Below, piece after piece: positions 16,756 to 25,384 of a stretch of 64,000 nucleotides of DNA. Source of the stretch: Halolamina pelagica (GTDB lineage Archaea > Halobacteriota > Halobacteria > Halobacteriales > Haloferacaceae); NCBI RefSeq assembly GCF_900115675.1, contig NZ_FOXI01000004.1, positions 62,001 through 126,000 on the forward strand, read 5' to 3'. Position 1 is the stretch's first letter. Each line of letters begins with the position of its first letter. The notes below the pieces were generated by a model, which was not told the origin of the DNA, did not search any database, and saw only the letters and a program-made list of their open reading frames with translations. The position numbers and the translations under genes are program-made.

Positions 16756-18252
16756 TTAGAACGGGTACTCCCGGTCCTCGCGCTGGATCGAGACCCACTT
16801 GGTCTCGGTGAGCTCCTGCAGGATGGTGTCGCTGTTGTAGCCGCCCATCCCGGAGGCGTTGGTCCCGCTGAAGGGGACGTGGGCCTCGTCGTTGATCGGC
16901 TGATCGTTGATGTGGACGTGGCCCGTGTCCATCGCGTCGGCGATGTCCATCGCCGTGTCGAGGTCGCCGGCGTGGACCGAGCCCGAGAGCCCGTACTCGG
17001 TGTCGTTGGCGATCTCGACCGCCTCCCCGACGTCCGAGAACGGGATCACCGGCGCGACGGGCCCGAAGTGCTCGTTGGCGGCGACGGGCATCCAGTTCTC
17101 CACGCCCGAGAGCACCGTCGGTTCGACGACCAGCGAGTCTCCCTCGTCGACACCGTCGACGGCGACCGTCCCGCCGCCGGTCTCGATCGTCGCGCCGGCG
17201 TCGACGCTCTCGTCGACGTAGCCCAGCATCTCCTCGCGCTGGGAGTCCTCGATGATCGGGCCGACGACGGTCTCGGGGTCGTGTGCGCTCCCGGTCGGCA
17301 GGTCGGCGGCCCGCTCGGCGAGTCGCTCGACGTACTCGTCGTAGACGCTCTCGTGGACGACGTGGCGGTTGATGGAGATACAGACCTGTCCCTGGTGGAC
17401 GAAGCTCCCGAACGTCGCCGCGTCGAGGGCGGCGTCGAGGTCCGCGTCGGCCGTGACGACGTGGGCGTTGTTCCCGCCGAGTTCCATCGCCTGCACCGAG
17501 AGGTTCTCGGCGGCCGTCGCGGCGACCTGCCGGCCCACCGGCGTGGAGCCGGTGAACGTCACCGCGTCGCTCTCGTCGTGGCCGGCGACGGCGTCGCCGA
17601 TGTCGCTCCCGTTGCCGGTGACGACGTTCAGCAGCCCGTCGGGTGCGCCGGCGGCCTCGAACAGCTTCGCCAGCAGCAGGCCGCCCGCGATGGGGGTGTT
17701 GCTCGCGGGCTTCAGCACGACCGCGTTCCCGAGCGCGATGGCGGGCGCGACCGCCCGCATCGCCAGGTTGACCGGGAAGTTCCACGGCGTGATGGCGGTG
17801 ACGACGCCGACGGGTTCGCGCTTGACGACGTTCTCCTTCCCCGGGACGTTCGACTGCTTGTGCTCGCCGGCCATCCGGTTGGGCAGCGTCGCCGCCTCGC
17901 GCAGGTGGTCGGCGGTGATCGCGACGGAGGTGTGGCCCATCACCGTCGTCCCGCCGGCCTCCGCGGCCAGCAGGTCGACGATCTCCGCCTCGTGGTCGTC
18001 GAGCAGGCGTGCGACCTCCTGCAGCAGTTCGGTTCGTCGGGCGGGCGGCTGCTCGGCCCACTCGGCCTGGGCGGCCGCCGCGACCTCGTACGCGTCGTCG
18101 ACGTCGTCCTCGGTCGCGGCGGGCACGCCGGCGACCGACTCGCGGGTCGAGGGGTCCTGGACGGCGATCGTGTCACCGCCCGCTGCGGGGCGCCACTCGC
18201 CGTCGATGTAGAGGTCGGTCCAGTCGCTGTCGATCGAGAGGTCGAGGCTCAT
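16756..18252 (-). CDS. aldehyde dehydrogenase family protein
   Basis: A 498-aa NAD(P)-dependent aldehyde dehydrogenase. The N-terminus is MSLDLSIDSDWTDLYIDGEW; cofactor-binding residues lie in ITPWNFPVNLAMRAV and VVLKPASNTPI; the catalytic Glu is in MELGGNNAHVV and the nucleophile Cys in FVHQGQVCISINRH. It is most like broad-specificity benzaldehyde/vanillin-type dehydrogenases, but the substrate is not determined. The ATG at 18250-18252 was chosen over an upstream in-frame start because it yields the family N-terminus. Confidence 0.92.
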   Translation of the reverse strand: MSLDLSIDSDWTDLYIDGEWRPAAGGDTIAVQDPSTRESVAGVPAATEDDVDDAYEVAAAAQAEWAEQPPARRTELLQEVARLLDDHEAEIVDLLAAEAGGTTVMGHTSVAITADHLREAATLPNRMAGEHKQSNVPGKENVVKREPVGVVTAITPWNFPVNLAMRAVAPAIALGNAVVLKPASNTPIAGGLLLAKLFEAAGAPDGLLNVVTGNGSDIGDAVAGHDESDAVTFTGSTPVGRQVAATAAENLSVQAMELGGNNAHVVTADADLDAALDAATFGSFVHQGQVCISINRHVVHESVYDEYVERLAERAADLPTGSAHDPETVVGPIIEDSQREEMLGYVDESVDAGATIETGGGTVAVDGVDEGDSLVVEPTVLSGVENWMPVAANEHFGPVAPVIPFSDVGEAVEIANDTEYGLSGSVHAGDLDTAMDIADAMDTGHVHINDQPINDEAHVPFSGTNASGMGGYNSDTILQELTETKWVSIQREDREYPF

Positions 18253-18344
18253 CGTCGACCGTAGGGGCCGGGTGTGGATCAGGGTAGCGACACCGGCGCG
18301 GACGACCACCACCGATCAGCCGTTCAGGCTCGATCGAAGGGGCG

Positions 18345-18986
18345 TCAACAGACCGATGCCGGATCCATCTCCAGCCCCCGCAACCCGTCGGCGTAGTCGT
18401 CGTAGGCGATCTGAACCGTGTACTCGGCGACGGCACGGGCGTCCGCCCAGTCGTCCTCGTTCGCACAGAGCGTCTCCAGCAGGTCGAGACCGCGCTCGGT
18501 TCCCGCCTCGGTCTCCTCGCGCAGGTCCCGGAACAGCTCGACCCGCGCGGCGGCCCCCTCGTCGACGAAAAACGAGATCACCTGCGAATGCGTGCGGTCG
18601 ACGACGAGCCCTCGGCCGACCATCCCCGCGGCGGCGCGACGGATCGCCCCGACGCGGCCGCGAAGGTACTCGTGGAGCAGGCCGCCGTCGTTCGGCTCGT
18701 ACGCTTCGTCGGCTGCCGGCAGCGCCGCCAGCACGCGCTCGCGGTGCTCCCGTTCCCGGTCGGCCACGGCCGCGAACGCCCGGCGGGCGCGCTGGTCGTC
18801 CTCGTCGTCGGCCCAGCGGGAGAACGTCGTGTGCGCGGCGTGTTCGGAGTCGGCGGCCGCTTCGAGCACGCGCCGCGCCGTGGGTTCGCCGTGGGTCAGC
18901 GCGAGCAGGAGCGGGCCCGAGCCGAGCCGGGCCAGCTCCGTCCGCTTCGCTTCGGTCACCCGCTCGCGGAAGGCGGCGCCGTCCAT
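18345..18986 (-). CDS. helical ferritin-like haloarchaeal protein
   Basis: A 213-aa, almost entirely helical, acidic protein. Carboxylate/histidine pairs recur on helices: THGEPTARR, AADSEHAAHTTF, REREHRERV and FFVDEGAAARVEL, reminiscent of the ExxH motifs of rubrerythrin-like di-iron proteins, though the pattern is not canonical. A di-iron or ferritin-like role is inferred only. The 2Fe-2S ferredoxin gene lies 12 nt upstream on the same strand, which favours a shared redox or iron context. Confidence 0.65.
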   Translation of the reverse strand: MDGAAFRERVTEAKRTELARLGSGPLLLALTHGEPTARRVLEAAADSEHAAHTTFSRWADDEDDQRARRAFAAVADREREHRERVLAALPAADEAYEPNDGGLLHEYLRGRVGAIRRAAAGMVGRGLVVDRTHSQVISFFVDEGAAARVELFRDLREETEAGTERGLDLLETLCANEDDWADARAVAEYTVQIAYDDYADGLRGLEMDPASVC

Positions 18987-18998
18987 CCCCCCGCCGGC

Positions 18999-19334
18999 TC
19001 AGTCGTCGTCGGCCGCGGCGCCGGCGGCGTCGGCCTCGGCGTCCTCGATGCTCGGCGGGTAGCTCCCGCGATCGAGTTTGAGGTCGGACTTCGGGCGGGC
19101 CATACAGGTCAGCGCGTAGTTCTCGGCCTCCTCCTCGGTGAGCGCGCGCTGCTCGACGACGGTCTGTTCGACCTCGCCCTCGACGATCTCCGCGGAACAG
19201 GCCAGGCACATCCCCACGCGGCAGGAGTACTCCTGGGCGATCCCCTCCTCCATGCAGACCTGCAGGATGGGGCGGGTCTCCGGGACCTCGATGGTCTCGC
19301 CGGTGCCGACGAACTCCACGGTGTGCTCGGTCAT
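18999..19334 (-). CDS. 2Fe-2S ferredoxin (plant type)
   Basis: A 111-aa ferredoxin. The cluster ligands are in YSCRVGMCLACSAEI (C-x4-C-x2-C) with the fourth Cys in NYALTCMARPKSD. The acidic C-terminal tail is a halophilic feature. It is shorter than the classical haloarchaeal ferredoxin, which has an N-terminal insertion, so this is a separate paralogue. It is probably co-transcribed with the downstream ferritin-like protein gene. Confidence 0.9.
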   Translation of the reverse strand: MTEHTVEFVGTGETIEVPETRPILQVCMEEGIAQEYSCRVGMCLACSAEIVEGEVEQTVVEQRALTEEEAENYALTCMARPKSDLKLDRGSYPPSIEDAEADAAGAAADDD

Positions 19335-19381
19335 ACTCCGGGGCTGGGTGGGGCGCCGAGAAAAGCGTTTCCTGATACGGC

Positions 19382-19831
19382 CTACTCTTCCTCTTCCTCG
19401 TCCTCGCCCTTGTGTCGGATCGTGAGGACGGGAACGTCGGCGGTCCGGACGACGCGCTCGGTGACGCTCCCGAGCAGGAACCGCTCGACGCCGCTGCGGC
19501 CGTGGGTGCCCATCACGACGAGGTCGATGCCCTCGCTGTCGACGTAGTCGAGGATGCGGCGGTAGGCCGTCCCGGAGACGACGTGGGTGTCGACCTCGAC
19601 GCCCGCGGCCTCGGCGGCGTCGACGACCTCCCTGACCGCGCGCTGGCCCTCCTCCTCGAGCGCGTCGATCACGAGCTCCGAGCCGGATTCGATCGAGGAG
19701 AACGCGCTGGCGTCGACGACGTACAGCGCGTGCACGGTGGCGTCGTAGGTATCGGCGAGCGAGACAGCGTGCTCGATGGCGTCGGTCGCAGCGGGGCTCC
19801 CGTCGGTGGGTACGAGTATGTCGTCGTACAT
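19382..19831 (-). CDS. universal stress protein, UspA family
   Basis: A 149-aa UspA-domain protein. It starts MYDDILVPTDGSPAATDAIE and contains the ATP-binding motif VMGTHGRSGVERFLLGSVTE (G-x2-G-x9-G-S). It ends in a KGEDEEEEE tail. Haloarchaea have many such stress-linked nucleotide-binding proteins, and the specific role is not evident. Confidence 0.9.
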   Translation of the reverse strand: MYDDILVPTDGSPAATDAIEHAVSLADTYDATVHALYVVDASAFSSIESGSELVIDALEEEGQRAVREVVDAAEAAGVEVDTHVVSGTAYRRILDYVDSEGIDLVVMGTHGRSGVERFLLGSVTERVVRTADVPVLTIRHKGEDEEEEE

Positions 19832-19873
19832 CTCGTTCCGTAAGGTGGGCCGGCAGGGATTAGAAACCCCGGT

Positions 19874-20149
19874 TCAGTCCAGCGCCTCCCGCACGGCCGA
19901 CTCACACGCCCGCATACCCTCGTAGCGCTCGTTCTCGCCGTCGCCCAGGGACACCGTCGCCACGACGCGCCATCCCGCGTCCTCGTGGGCCAGCCCCTTC
20001 ACCCAGTCCTCGGTGGCGATGATCACGCCGCCGACGCCGTCGTCGAACTCGTCGACTTCGACGGCGATCTCGATCGCGTCCGACCGGTTGAACGAGGCCA
20101 GTTCGGCGTCGGTTATCGGGCGGTCCGGGAGGGAGTCGAGTACGCTCAT
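19874..20149 (-). CDS. conserved small haloarchaeal protein
   Basis: A 91-aa acidic protein starting MSVLDSLPDRPITDAELASF. The remainder alternates strands and helices (IEIAVEVDEFDDG, GVIIATEDWVKGL, GWRVVATVSLGDGEN). No known motif. The ATG at 20147-20149 was preferred to one 27 bases upstream because it gives a more conserved-looking N-terminus. Confidence 0.65.
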   Translation of the reverse strand: MSVLDSLPDRPITDAELASFNRSDAIEIAVEVDEFDDGVGGVIIATEDWVKGLAHEDAGWRVVATVSLGDGENERYEGMRACESAVREALD

Positions 20150-20250
20150 ACGCCGGGGGTCGGCCGGCCGCGCCAAAGGCGCTTCCGAACGTTCCCTCGC
20201 GGCGATGCCGCTTCCGAACCTTCTTGCTACAGGGCGCGACAGGGACGCCC

Positions 20251-21903
20251 ATGCGCCGACTCGACCGGGTCGAGCGAGCCGTCGTCGCAGTCACGGCGAT
20301 CGCACTCGTGGTCCGGCTTGTCGGCCTCGGCGCGCGCCCGTTCCACTGGGACGAGGCCCGCGTCGGCTACTGGACGCTGCGCTCGCTCGAGACCGGCGCC
20401 TACGAGTACCGCCCGGTCGCGGGCGGGCCGTTCCTCTACGTCGTCGGGCGCCGGCTGTTCGCGCTCGGGCTGACCGGCGACGCCGCCGCGCGTCTCCCCG
20501 TCGCGCTGATCGGCGGGCTGCTCCCCCTAGCGGCGCTGCTGTTCCGGCGAGTCCGGGACCGCGCGTCCCGTTCGGGGCTCTCGGACACCGAAACCGTCGC
20601 GCTCGCGCTCCTACTCGCGCTCGCGCCGCCGCTGCTGTACTACTCGCGGGTGCTGCGCGGCGACCTCCCGCTGGCCGCGTTCTCGCTCGTCGCCGTCGGG
20701 TTCGCGTGGCGCGCACGCCGCCGGGAGCGCCGTCGCGCGCTGTACGCCGGCGCCGCCGCGTTCGGCCTCGCGCTCGCCACATCGGGGTTCGCGCCCGCCG
20801 TGGTCGGCTGCTGGCTCGTCGCCGGCCTCCTCACCATTGACGAGGGACGCGTTCGGGGTGCGGACCCGACGGCCATCCGGGCGCGGGTCCGCGCGGGCCT
20901 CGACGCCGTCGCCGACCGGTCCGTCGCCCTGCTCCGCGCGGTCGTCGTCACCGTCGCCGTCGCGATCGCGTTCTACCTCCCGCGCGGGCGGGTCGACCTG
21001 GCCGAGCCCGCGTCGCTGTTGGCAGCCCTCGAAGCCGGCACGACCGGCGCCGGCCGGCGGTTCCTCGCGGTGCGCGTGCTCGGCCGGCACGCGCCGCCGA
21101 CGTACACGAACGACCACGCGCTGCTCCCCTTCGTCGCCGGGACCACGGACGTGCTGCTGGCGGCGGCGCTCCCGGTCGTCGGCCTCGCCGTCTGGGGGTT
21201 CTTCCGGGCGCGCTACGCCGGCCGGTCGCGACCGCTGGTGAACTTCGCCGCCTACTGGGCCGGCGCCGGACTGCTCCTCTTCCCGATGGCGACGGAGGTG
21301 AACCAGCCGTGGGTCGCCGTGCACGTGCTCGCGCCGGCGACCGTGCCCGCGGCCGTCGGCCTCGGGGCGCTCTGGAACGCCGCGCGTGAGAGTCTCGCCG
21401 ACGACCGGGCCGCCCGACTCGCCGCGGCGCTGTTGCTGCTCTCGGCCGCTGGGGTCCACACCGGTGCGGTCGTCGCCGGGGAGGTGTACGACGCGCCCGA
21501 GGCCGGCGACGCGCTGCCGGGGTACGCCCAGCCCGGCTCGGAGTTCCGGGCGCCCGTGGCGGCGATCGAACGCGCAGTCACGGACGGCGAGGGCATCGAC
21601 GTGCTCTACGTCGGCGCCGACCTCGCGGTCGCGGACGAGTCGGCGCTCGACCGTCCGCCGGTCCCCGAGTCCGCGCGGGACGCGTTCTCGGCGCGGTTGC
21701 CGCTCGCGTGGTACGTCGAGCGCACCGGGGCCGAGACCGCGAGCGTCGACGCACCGAGTGCGGTGGGCGAGTCGCCGCCGTCAGTCGTCGTTACGACGCC
21801 GGAACACAGACGCGCGGTGGGCGACCGACTGTCGGGCTACGAACGCTACGAGGTCGAACAGGGCCTGACGAACCGGCGGCTGGTGGTGTTCGTGGCGTCC
21901 TGA
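20251..21903 (+). CDS. Agl23-like membrane glycosyltransferase-family protein
   Basis: A 550-aa polytopic membrane protein of the GT-C/GT39-like family annotated in haloarchaea as flippase activity-associated protein Agl23 (TIGR03663). The N-terminal signature FHWDEARVGYWTLRSL carries the acidic loop after the first helix, as in dolichyl-phosphate-sugar-dependent transferases. About ten hydrophobic helices precede a soluble C-terminal domain (from about residue 425). It would act in N-glycosylation at the membrane and so depend on the dolichol made by the cis-prenyltransferases encoded at 11-12.8 kb. Confidence 0.78.
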   Translation: MRRLDRVERAVVAVTAIALVVRLVGLGARPFHWDEARVGYWTLRSLETGAYEYRPVAGGPFLYVVGRRLFALGLTGDAAARLPVALIGGLLPLAALLFRRVRDRASRSGLSDTETVALALLLALAPPLLYYSRVLRGDLPLAAFSLVAVGFAWRARRRERRRALYAGAAAFGLALATSGFAPAVVGCWLVAGLLTIDEGRVRGADPTAIRARVRAGLDAVADRSVALLRAVVVTVAVAIAFYLPRGRVDLAEPASLLAALEAGTTGAGRRFLAVRVLGRHAPPTYTNDHALLPFVAGTTDVLLAAALPVVGLAVWGFFRARYAGRSRPLVNFAAYWAGAGLLLFPMATEVNQPWVAVHVLAPATVPAAVGLGALWNAARESLADDRAARLAAALLLLSAAGVHTGAVVAGEVYDAPEAGDALPGYAQPGSEFRAPVAAIERAVTDGEGIDVLYVGADLAVADESALDRPPVPESARDAFSARLPLAWYVERTGAETASVDAPSAVGESPPSVVVTTPEHRRAVGDRLSGYERYEVEQGLTNRRLVVFVAS

Positions 21904-21934
21904 GAACGGAAGCGGGTCGGTCGCGGGCGCTGGA

Positions 21935-22891
21935 CTACCGGAAGCCCATCGCTTCGATCTGTTCCTGGTACCGGTTCCGGATGGTGACCTCGGTGACCTG
22001 GGCCACGTCGGCGACCTCGCGCTGGGTCTTCTTCTCGTTACAGAGCAGCGACGCCGCGTAGATCGCGGCGGCCGCGAAGCCCGTCGGCGACTTCCCCGAG
22101 AGCAGGCCCTGCTCGGCGGAGACGTCGATGATCTCGGTCGCCTTCGACTGGACCTCCTCGCTCAGGCCGAGTTCGGAGGCGAAGCGCGGCACGAACTGCT
22201 TGGGGTCGACCGGCTTGAGTTCGAGGCCGAGCTCCTGGGAGATGTACCGATAGGTGCGACCGATCTCCTTCTGGGGCACGCGTGAGACCTCGGCGACCTC
22301 GTCGAGGCTCCGGGGGATCCCCTCCTGTCGGCAGGCGGCGTAGAGCGCGGCGGTCGCGACCCCCTCGATCGAGCGCCCGCGGATGAGGTCCTCGTTGAGC
22401 GCGCGCCGGTAGATCACCGACGCGACCTCGCGCACCGAGCGCGGCACGCCCAGCGCGGAGGCCATCCGGTCGACCTCCGAGAGCGCGAACTGGAGGTTCC
22501 GCTCGCCGGCGTCCTTCGTCCGGATGCGCTCCTGCCACTTGCGCAGGCGGTGCATCTGGCTGCGCTTCTCCGAGGAGAGTGATCGACCGTAGGCGTCCTT
22601 GTCCTTCCAGTCGATCGTCGTCGTCAGCCCGCGATCGTGCATCGTCTCGGTGATCGGCGCGCCGACCCGAGACTTGCTCTGGCGCTCGGAGTGGTTGAAC
22701 GCCCGCCACTCCGGGCCGCGGTCGATCTGGCGCTCGTCGAGCACCAGTCCGCAGTCGTCACAGACGAGTTCGCCCTGGTCGTCGTCGGTGACGACTTCGT
22801 CTGACCCACACTCCGGGCAGGTGAGGACTTCATCCGCCGACTCGTCCTCGTCCTCGGACTCCCGCTGTCGCTCCCGGCTCGGACGTTCCAT
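21935..22891 (-). CDS. tfb: transcription initiation factor IIB (TFB)
   Basis: A 318-aa archaeal TFB, which bridges TBP-bound TATA/BRE and RNA polymerase. The N-terminal zinc ribbon is [11 protein letters not shown]...LVCDDCGLV (Cys 25, 28, 44, 47), then the B-finger region [13 protein letters not shown], and two cyclin repeats (about 110-205 and 210-305). The second repeat carries the BRE-recognising helix [11 protein letters not shown]. The frame extends upstream, but the ATG at 22889-22891 fits the family and has a TATA element at the right distance. Haloarchaea encode several TFBs. Confidence 0.95.
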   Translation of the reverse strand: MERPSRERQRESEDEDESADEVLTCPECGSDEVVTDDDQGELVCDDCGLVLDERQIDRGPEWRAFNHSERQSKSRVGAPITETMHDRGLTTTIDWKDKDAYGRSLSSEKRSQMHRLRKWQERIRTKDAGERNLQFALSEVDRMASALGVPRSVREVASVIYRRALNEDLIRGRSIEGVATAALYAACRQEGIPRSLDEVAEVSRVPQKEIGRTYRYISQELGLELKPVDPKQFVPRFASELGLSEEVQSKATEIIDVSAEQGLLSGKSPTGFAAAAIYAASLLCNEKKTQREVADVAQVTEVTIRNRYQEQIEAMGFR

Positions 22892-22916
22892 TAAAAGGTT
22901 TCTGGTGACCCCGACA

Positions 22917-22924
22917 GATAAGGC
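22917..22924 (-). promoter_or_regulatory. TATA-like element of tfb
   Basis: Minus-strand GCCTTATC, preceded by AAAA, is centred 29 nt upstream of the tfb ATG; this predicts a leaderless tfb transcript. Confidence 0.5.
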
Positions 22925-23089
22925 TTTTTCCGTCCTCGGTCGGGACACAGAACTAATCGCCCGACTGAGTCTTGGCGCTGGGGTTCCTGTCAGATCCCAC
23001 CAACGGCCGCGCCGCCCCGTTGTCGTCGGCGTGTGATTACTATTGCGAATTAAGAAAGACTTTTGCATAACCAGCAGCTATGCGTGTGT

Positions 23090-23485
23090 ATGAGCACGAG
23101 CCCCACGCGCATCGAGTCCGCGGTGTCGTCCTGTCGCCCGTCGAACGTCGAACCGGTCGAGCTCTCGGCGTCGTCGCTGTCGACGACTGCGCCGGAGTAC
23201 CTGCGGGAGCTGAAAGCCGAACTCGCGGCCGAGGGCTACCAGCCCGCCGAGCTCACGGTGGCCGCCAGCTTCTCGGAGGACTGTTCGCTCGCGACCCAGC
23301 AGGAGGCCGACCGCCTCCGGGACGTGGTCCGCGCGGGCGCATTCCTGGGCGTCGGCGTCGTCCGCGTCGAGATCGACGCCGTCAGCGACCCCGAGAAGGT
23401 CCGACCGGCGCTCGAAGCGCTCGAGGAACGCGCCCGCCGCGAAGGCGTCACCCTTTCGGTCGACGGCCTCGACGTGACGGCCTGA
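23090..23485 (+). CDS. conserved haloarchaeal protein upstream of the METTL5-like gene
   Basis: A 131-aa protein starting MSTSPTRIESAVSSC. A Ser/Thr-rich N-terminus precedes an alpha/beta domain (PAELTVAASFSEDCSLATQQ, VGVVRVEIDAVSDPEKVRP). An AT-rich promoter (TTGCATAA about 24 nt upstream) serves it. Its stop codon is immediately followed by the ATG of the methylase gene, so both are one transcriptional unit and probably functionally linked. Family not recognised. Confidence 0.7.
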   Translation: MSTSPTRIESAVSSCRPSNVEPVELSASSLSTTAPEYLRELKAELAAEGYQPAELTVAASFSEDCSLATQQEADRLRDVVRAGAFLGVGVVRVEIDAVSDPEKVRPALEALEERARREGVTLSVDGLDVTA

Positions 23486-24106
23486 ATGGGCAAACGGGCG
23501 CTGGCCGAACGTCTCCACGGGCTCGCTGGGTTTCCGGACCCGGACCTCCGCCTCGAACAGTACCTGACACCGCCGGATCTCGCGGCACACGTTCTCCACC
23601 TCGCCGATCTTCAGGGCGACATCGCCGACAAGCGAGTCCTCGACCTCGGCACCGGCACGGGCGTGCTCGCGCTCGCGGCCGCCTGTCGCGACCCCGCCCG
23701 CGTGCTCGGCCTCGAACGCGACGCCGACGCACTCACAGTCGCGCGCGAGAACGAGCGGACGGTCGTCCCGGAAACGCCGGTCGACTGGATCCGCGGCGAC
23801 GCGACGCGCGCGCCGCTGGCGCCGAACTCGGTCGAGACGGTGGTTATGAACCCGCCGTTCGGTGCGCAGTCCGGCAACGAGGGCGCCGACCGCGCGTTCC
23901 TGACGACGGCGGTGTCGGTCGCCGGCGTCTCCTACTCGATCCACAACGCCGGCAGCCGGGAGTTCGTCGAGTCCTTCGCCGCAGACGAGGGCGGGACGGT
24001 CACCCACGCGTTCGCCGCGGAGTTCGACGTGCCGCGGCTCTACGACCACCACGAGCGCGAGCGGGGGACCATCGAGGTCGAGGTTTTCCGCATCGAGTGG
24101 GGCTAG
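23486..24106 (+). CDS. METTL5-type RNA/protein methyltransferase
   Basis: A 206-aa class I methyltransferase. The SAM motif is VLDLGTGTGVLALAAA and the target-amine motif is NPPFGAQ (N-P-P-F), which defines N6-adenine and glutamine methylases. The N-terminus LEQYLTPPDLAAHVLHLA matches the METTL5 family, whose eukaryotic member methylates a small-subunit rRNA adenine. An rRNA target is therefore the best inference. Its TAG overlaps the convergent neighbour's stop within a shared CTAG. Confidence 0.87.
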   Translation: MGKRALAERLHGLAGFPDPDLRLEQYLTPPDLAAHVLHLADLQGDIADKRVLDLGTGTGVLALAAACRDPARVLGLERDADALTVARENERTVVPETPVDWIRGDATRAPLAPNSVETVVMNPPFGAQSGNEGADRAFLTTAVSVAGVSYSIHNAGSREFVESFAADEGGTVTHAFAAEFDVPRLYDHHERERGTIEVEVFRIEWG

Positions 24107-24585
24107 TCGGAGCGCCCGGAGCCCGGCAAGCGGCGCGGGCCCGAAACGGATAACTCGTCGGCCACGAGCCACAGCCCGGCCGAAAGCAGCGCGTAGCCGA
24201 GCACCAGCAGCGCCCCGTTGATGAACGTCACACAGCCGTCGGCGGCGATCCCGATGCGGACACCGCTCCGAAACACCCCGGGGTTCCCCGTCCTGACGCC
24301 GCAGCCGCCGCCGAACGCGGTGATCGGCGCGGCGACGATCAGCGCCACTCCCGAGACCGCGAACGTGGCGCCGCCCTCCGTTCGCCGCCACACGGCGACT
24401 GCCAGCCCCGTCGCGGCAACGCTGACGGCCACGACGGGGAGGGACGACGCCGGCACGGCGCCGTCGACGCCGGCCGCCGTGAGCCGGACCGAGAGCGAGA
24501 GCGCGAGGAGCTCGGCGACCACGATCACGGTCGCCCCAGCGAGCGCGACCCCGATCCGCGCCGGCAGCCGTCCGCTCCGGAACAC
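24103..24585 (-). CDS. membrane protein, function unknown
   Basis: A roughly 160-aa protein with four hydrophobic helices (around IGVALAGATVIVVAELL, SLPVVAVSVAATGLAVAV, FAVSGVALIVAAPITAF and LLVLGYALLSAGLWLVA). A cysteine pair (GGGCGVRTG, ADGCVTF) lies in the loop before the last helix and could form a disulfide. The start is uncertain: a GTG at 24583-24585 was chosen because earlier in-frame starts would overlap the carbonic anhydrase promoter. Confidence 0.6.
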   Translation of the reverse strand: MFRSGRLPARIGVALAGATVIVVAELLALSLSVRLTAAGVDGAVPASSLPVVAVSVAATGLAVAVWRRTEGGATFAVSGVALIVAAPITAFGGGCGVRTGNPGVFRSGVRIGIAADGCVTFINGALLVLGYALLSAGLWLVADELSVSGPRRLPGSGRSD

Positions 24586-24670
24586 GTTATCCAGTTGTCC
24601 GGTCAACGACCTAACTGTTTCGTCGCGCAGGATCGTCGGAGCTATGGCCCGACCGGACGGGTGCTCGGGC

Positions 24671-25351
24671 ATGGACGAGACGTTCCTCGACATGCTGGAC
24701 CGGAACGACGACCACGCCGAGACGTTCGACGCGCGGTTCGACGGGCTCCAGCACGAACAACACCCGGACGCGGTCACGGTCTGCTGTTCGGACTCCCGAG
24801 TGCTACAGGACCACATCTGGGGGAACGACGAGCCCGGCCACCTGTTCTCCTGTGGCAACATCGGCAACCGCGTCGTCCAGCGCACCGACGCCGGCCCGCG
24901 CGTCTCCGGCGACGTGCTCTACCCGCTGGCCCACACCGACACCGACGTGGCCGTCGTCGTCGGCCACACGGGCTGTGGCGCCGTCACCGCGACGTACGAC
25001 AAGCTCACGGACGGCAGCGCGGAGCCGCCGGGCATCGAACACTGCCTCGACCTGCTCGCGCCGGGACTGGAACCGGGCGTCGAGCTGCTGCCTGACGGAC
25101 TGGCCCGCGAGGACGCCGTGAACCATCTCGTGGAGTACAACGTCGACCGGCAGGTCGAGTTCCTCCTCGACAGCGACGACGTACCCGAGTCGGTGCAGGT
25201 CGTCGGCGCCGTCTACGACTTCCAGGACGCCTACGACGGGAAGCGCGGCGAGGTGCACGTGATCAACGTCGACGGCGAGATCGATCCCGACCGACTGCGG
25301 GCGACCCACCCCGGGATCGACTCGCGGGTCCAGCGTCGCTGGACGTACTGA
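24671..25351 (+). CDS. beta-class carbonic anhydrase
   Basis: A 226-aa protein (235 aa if the in-frame ATG at 24644 is used) that interconverts CO2 and bicarbonate. Zinc ligands and the Asp/Arg dyad are in TVCCSDSRV (C39-x-D41-x-R43) and VVGHTGCGAV (H99-x2-C102). The length and the spacing are standard for the beta class. It stands alone, divergent from a membrane protein. It may supply bicarbonate to carboxylases, such as the one encoded near 62 kb, but nothing here shows that. Confidence 0.92.
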   Translation: MDETFLDMLDRNDDHAETFDARFDGLQHEQHPDAVTVCCSDSRVLQDHIWGNDEPGHLFSCGNIGNRVVQRTDAGPRVSGDVLYPLAHTDTDVAVVVGHTGCGAVTATYDKLTDGSAEPPGIEHCLDLLAPGLEPGVELLPDGLAREDAVNHLVEYNVDRQVEFLLDSDDVPESVQVVGAVYDFQDAYDGKRGEVHVINVDGEIDPDRLRATHPGIDSRVQRRWTY

Positions 25352-25384
25352 TCGGCGGAAGAACCGCCGACCGTCCGGCCGGAC

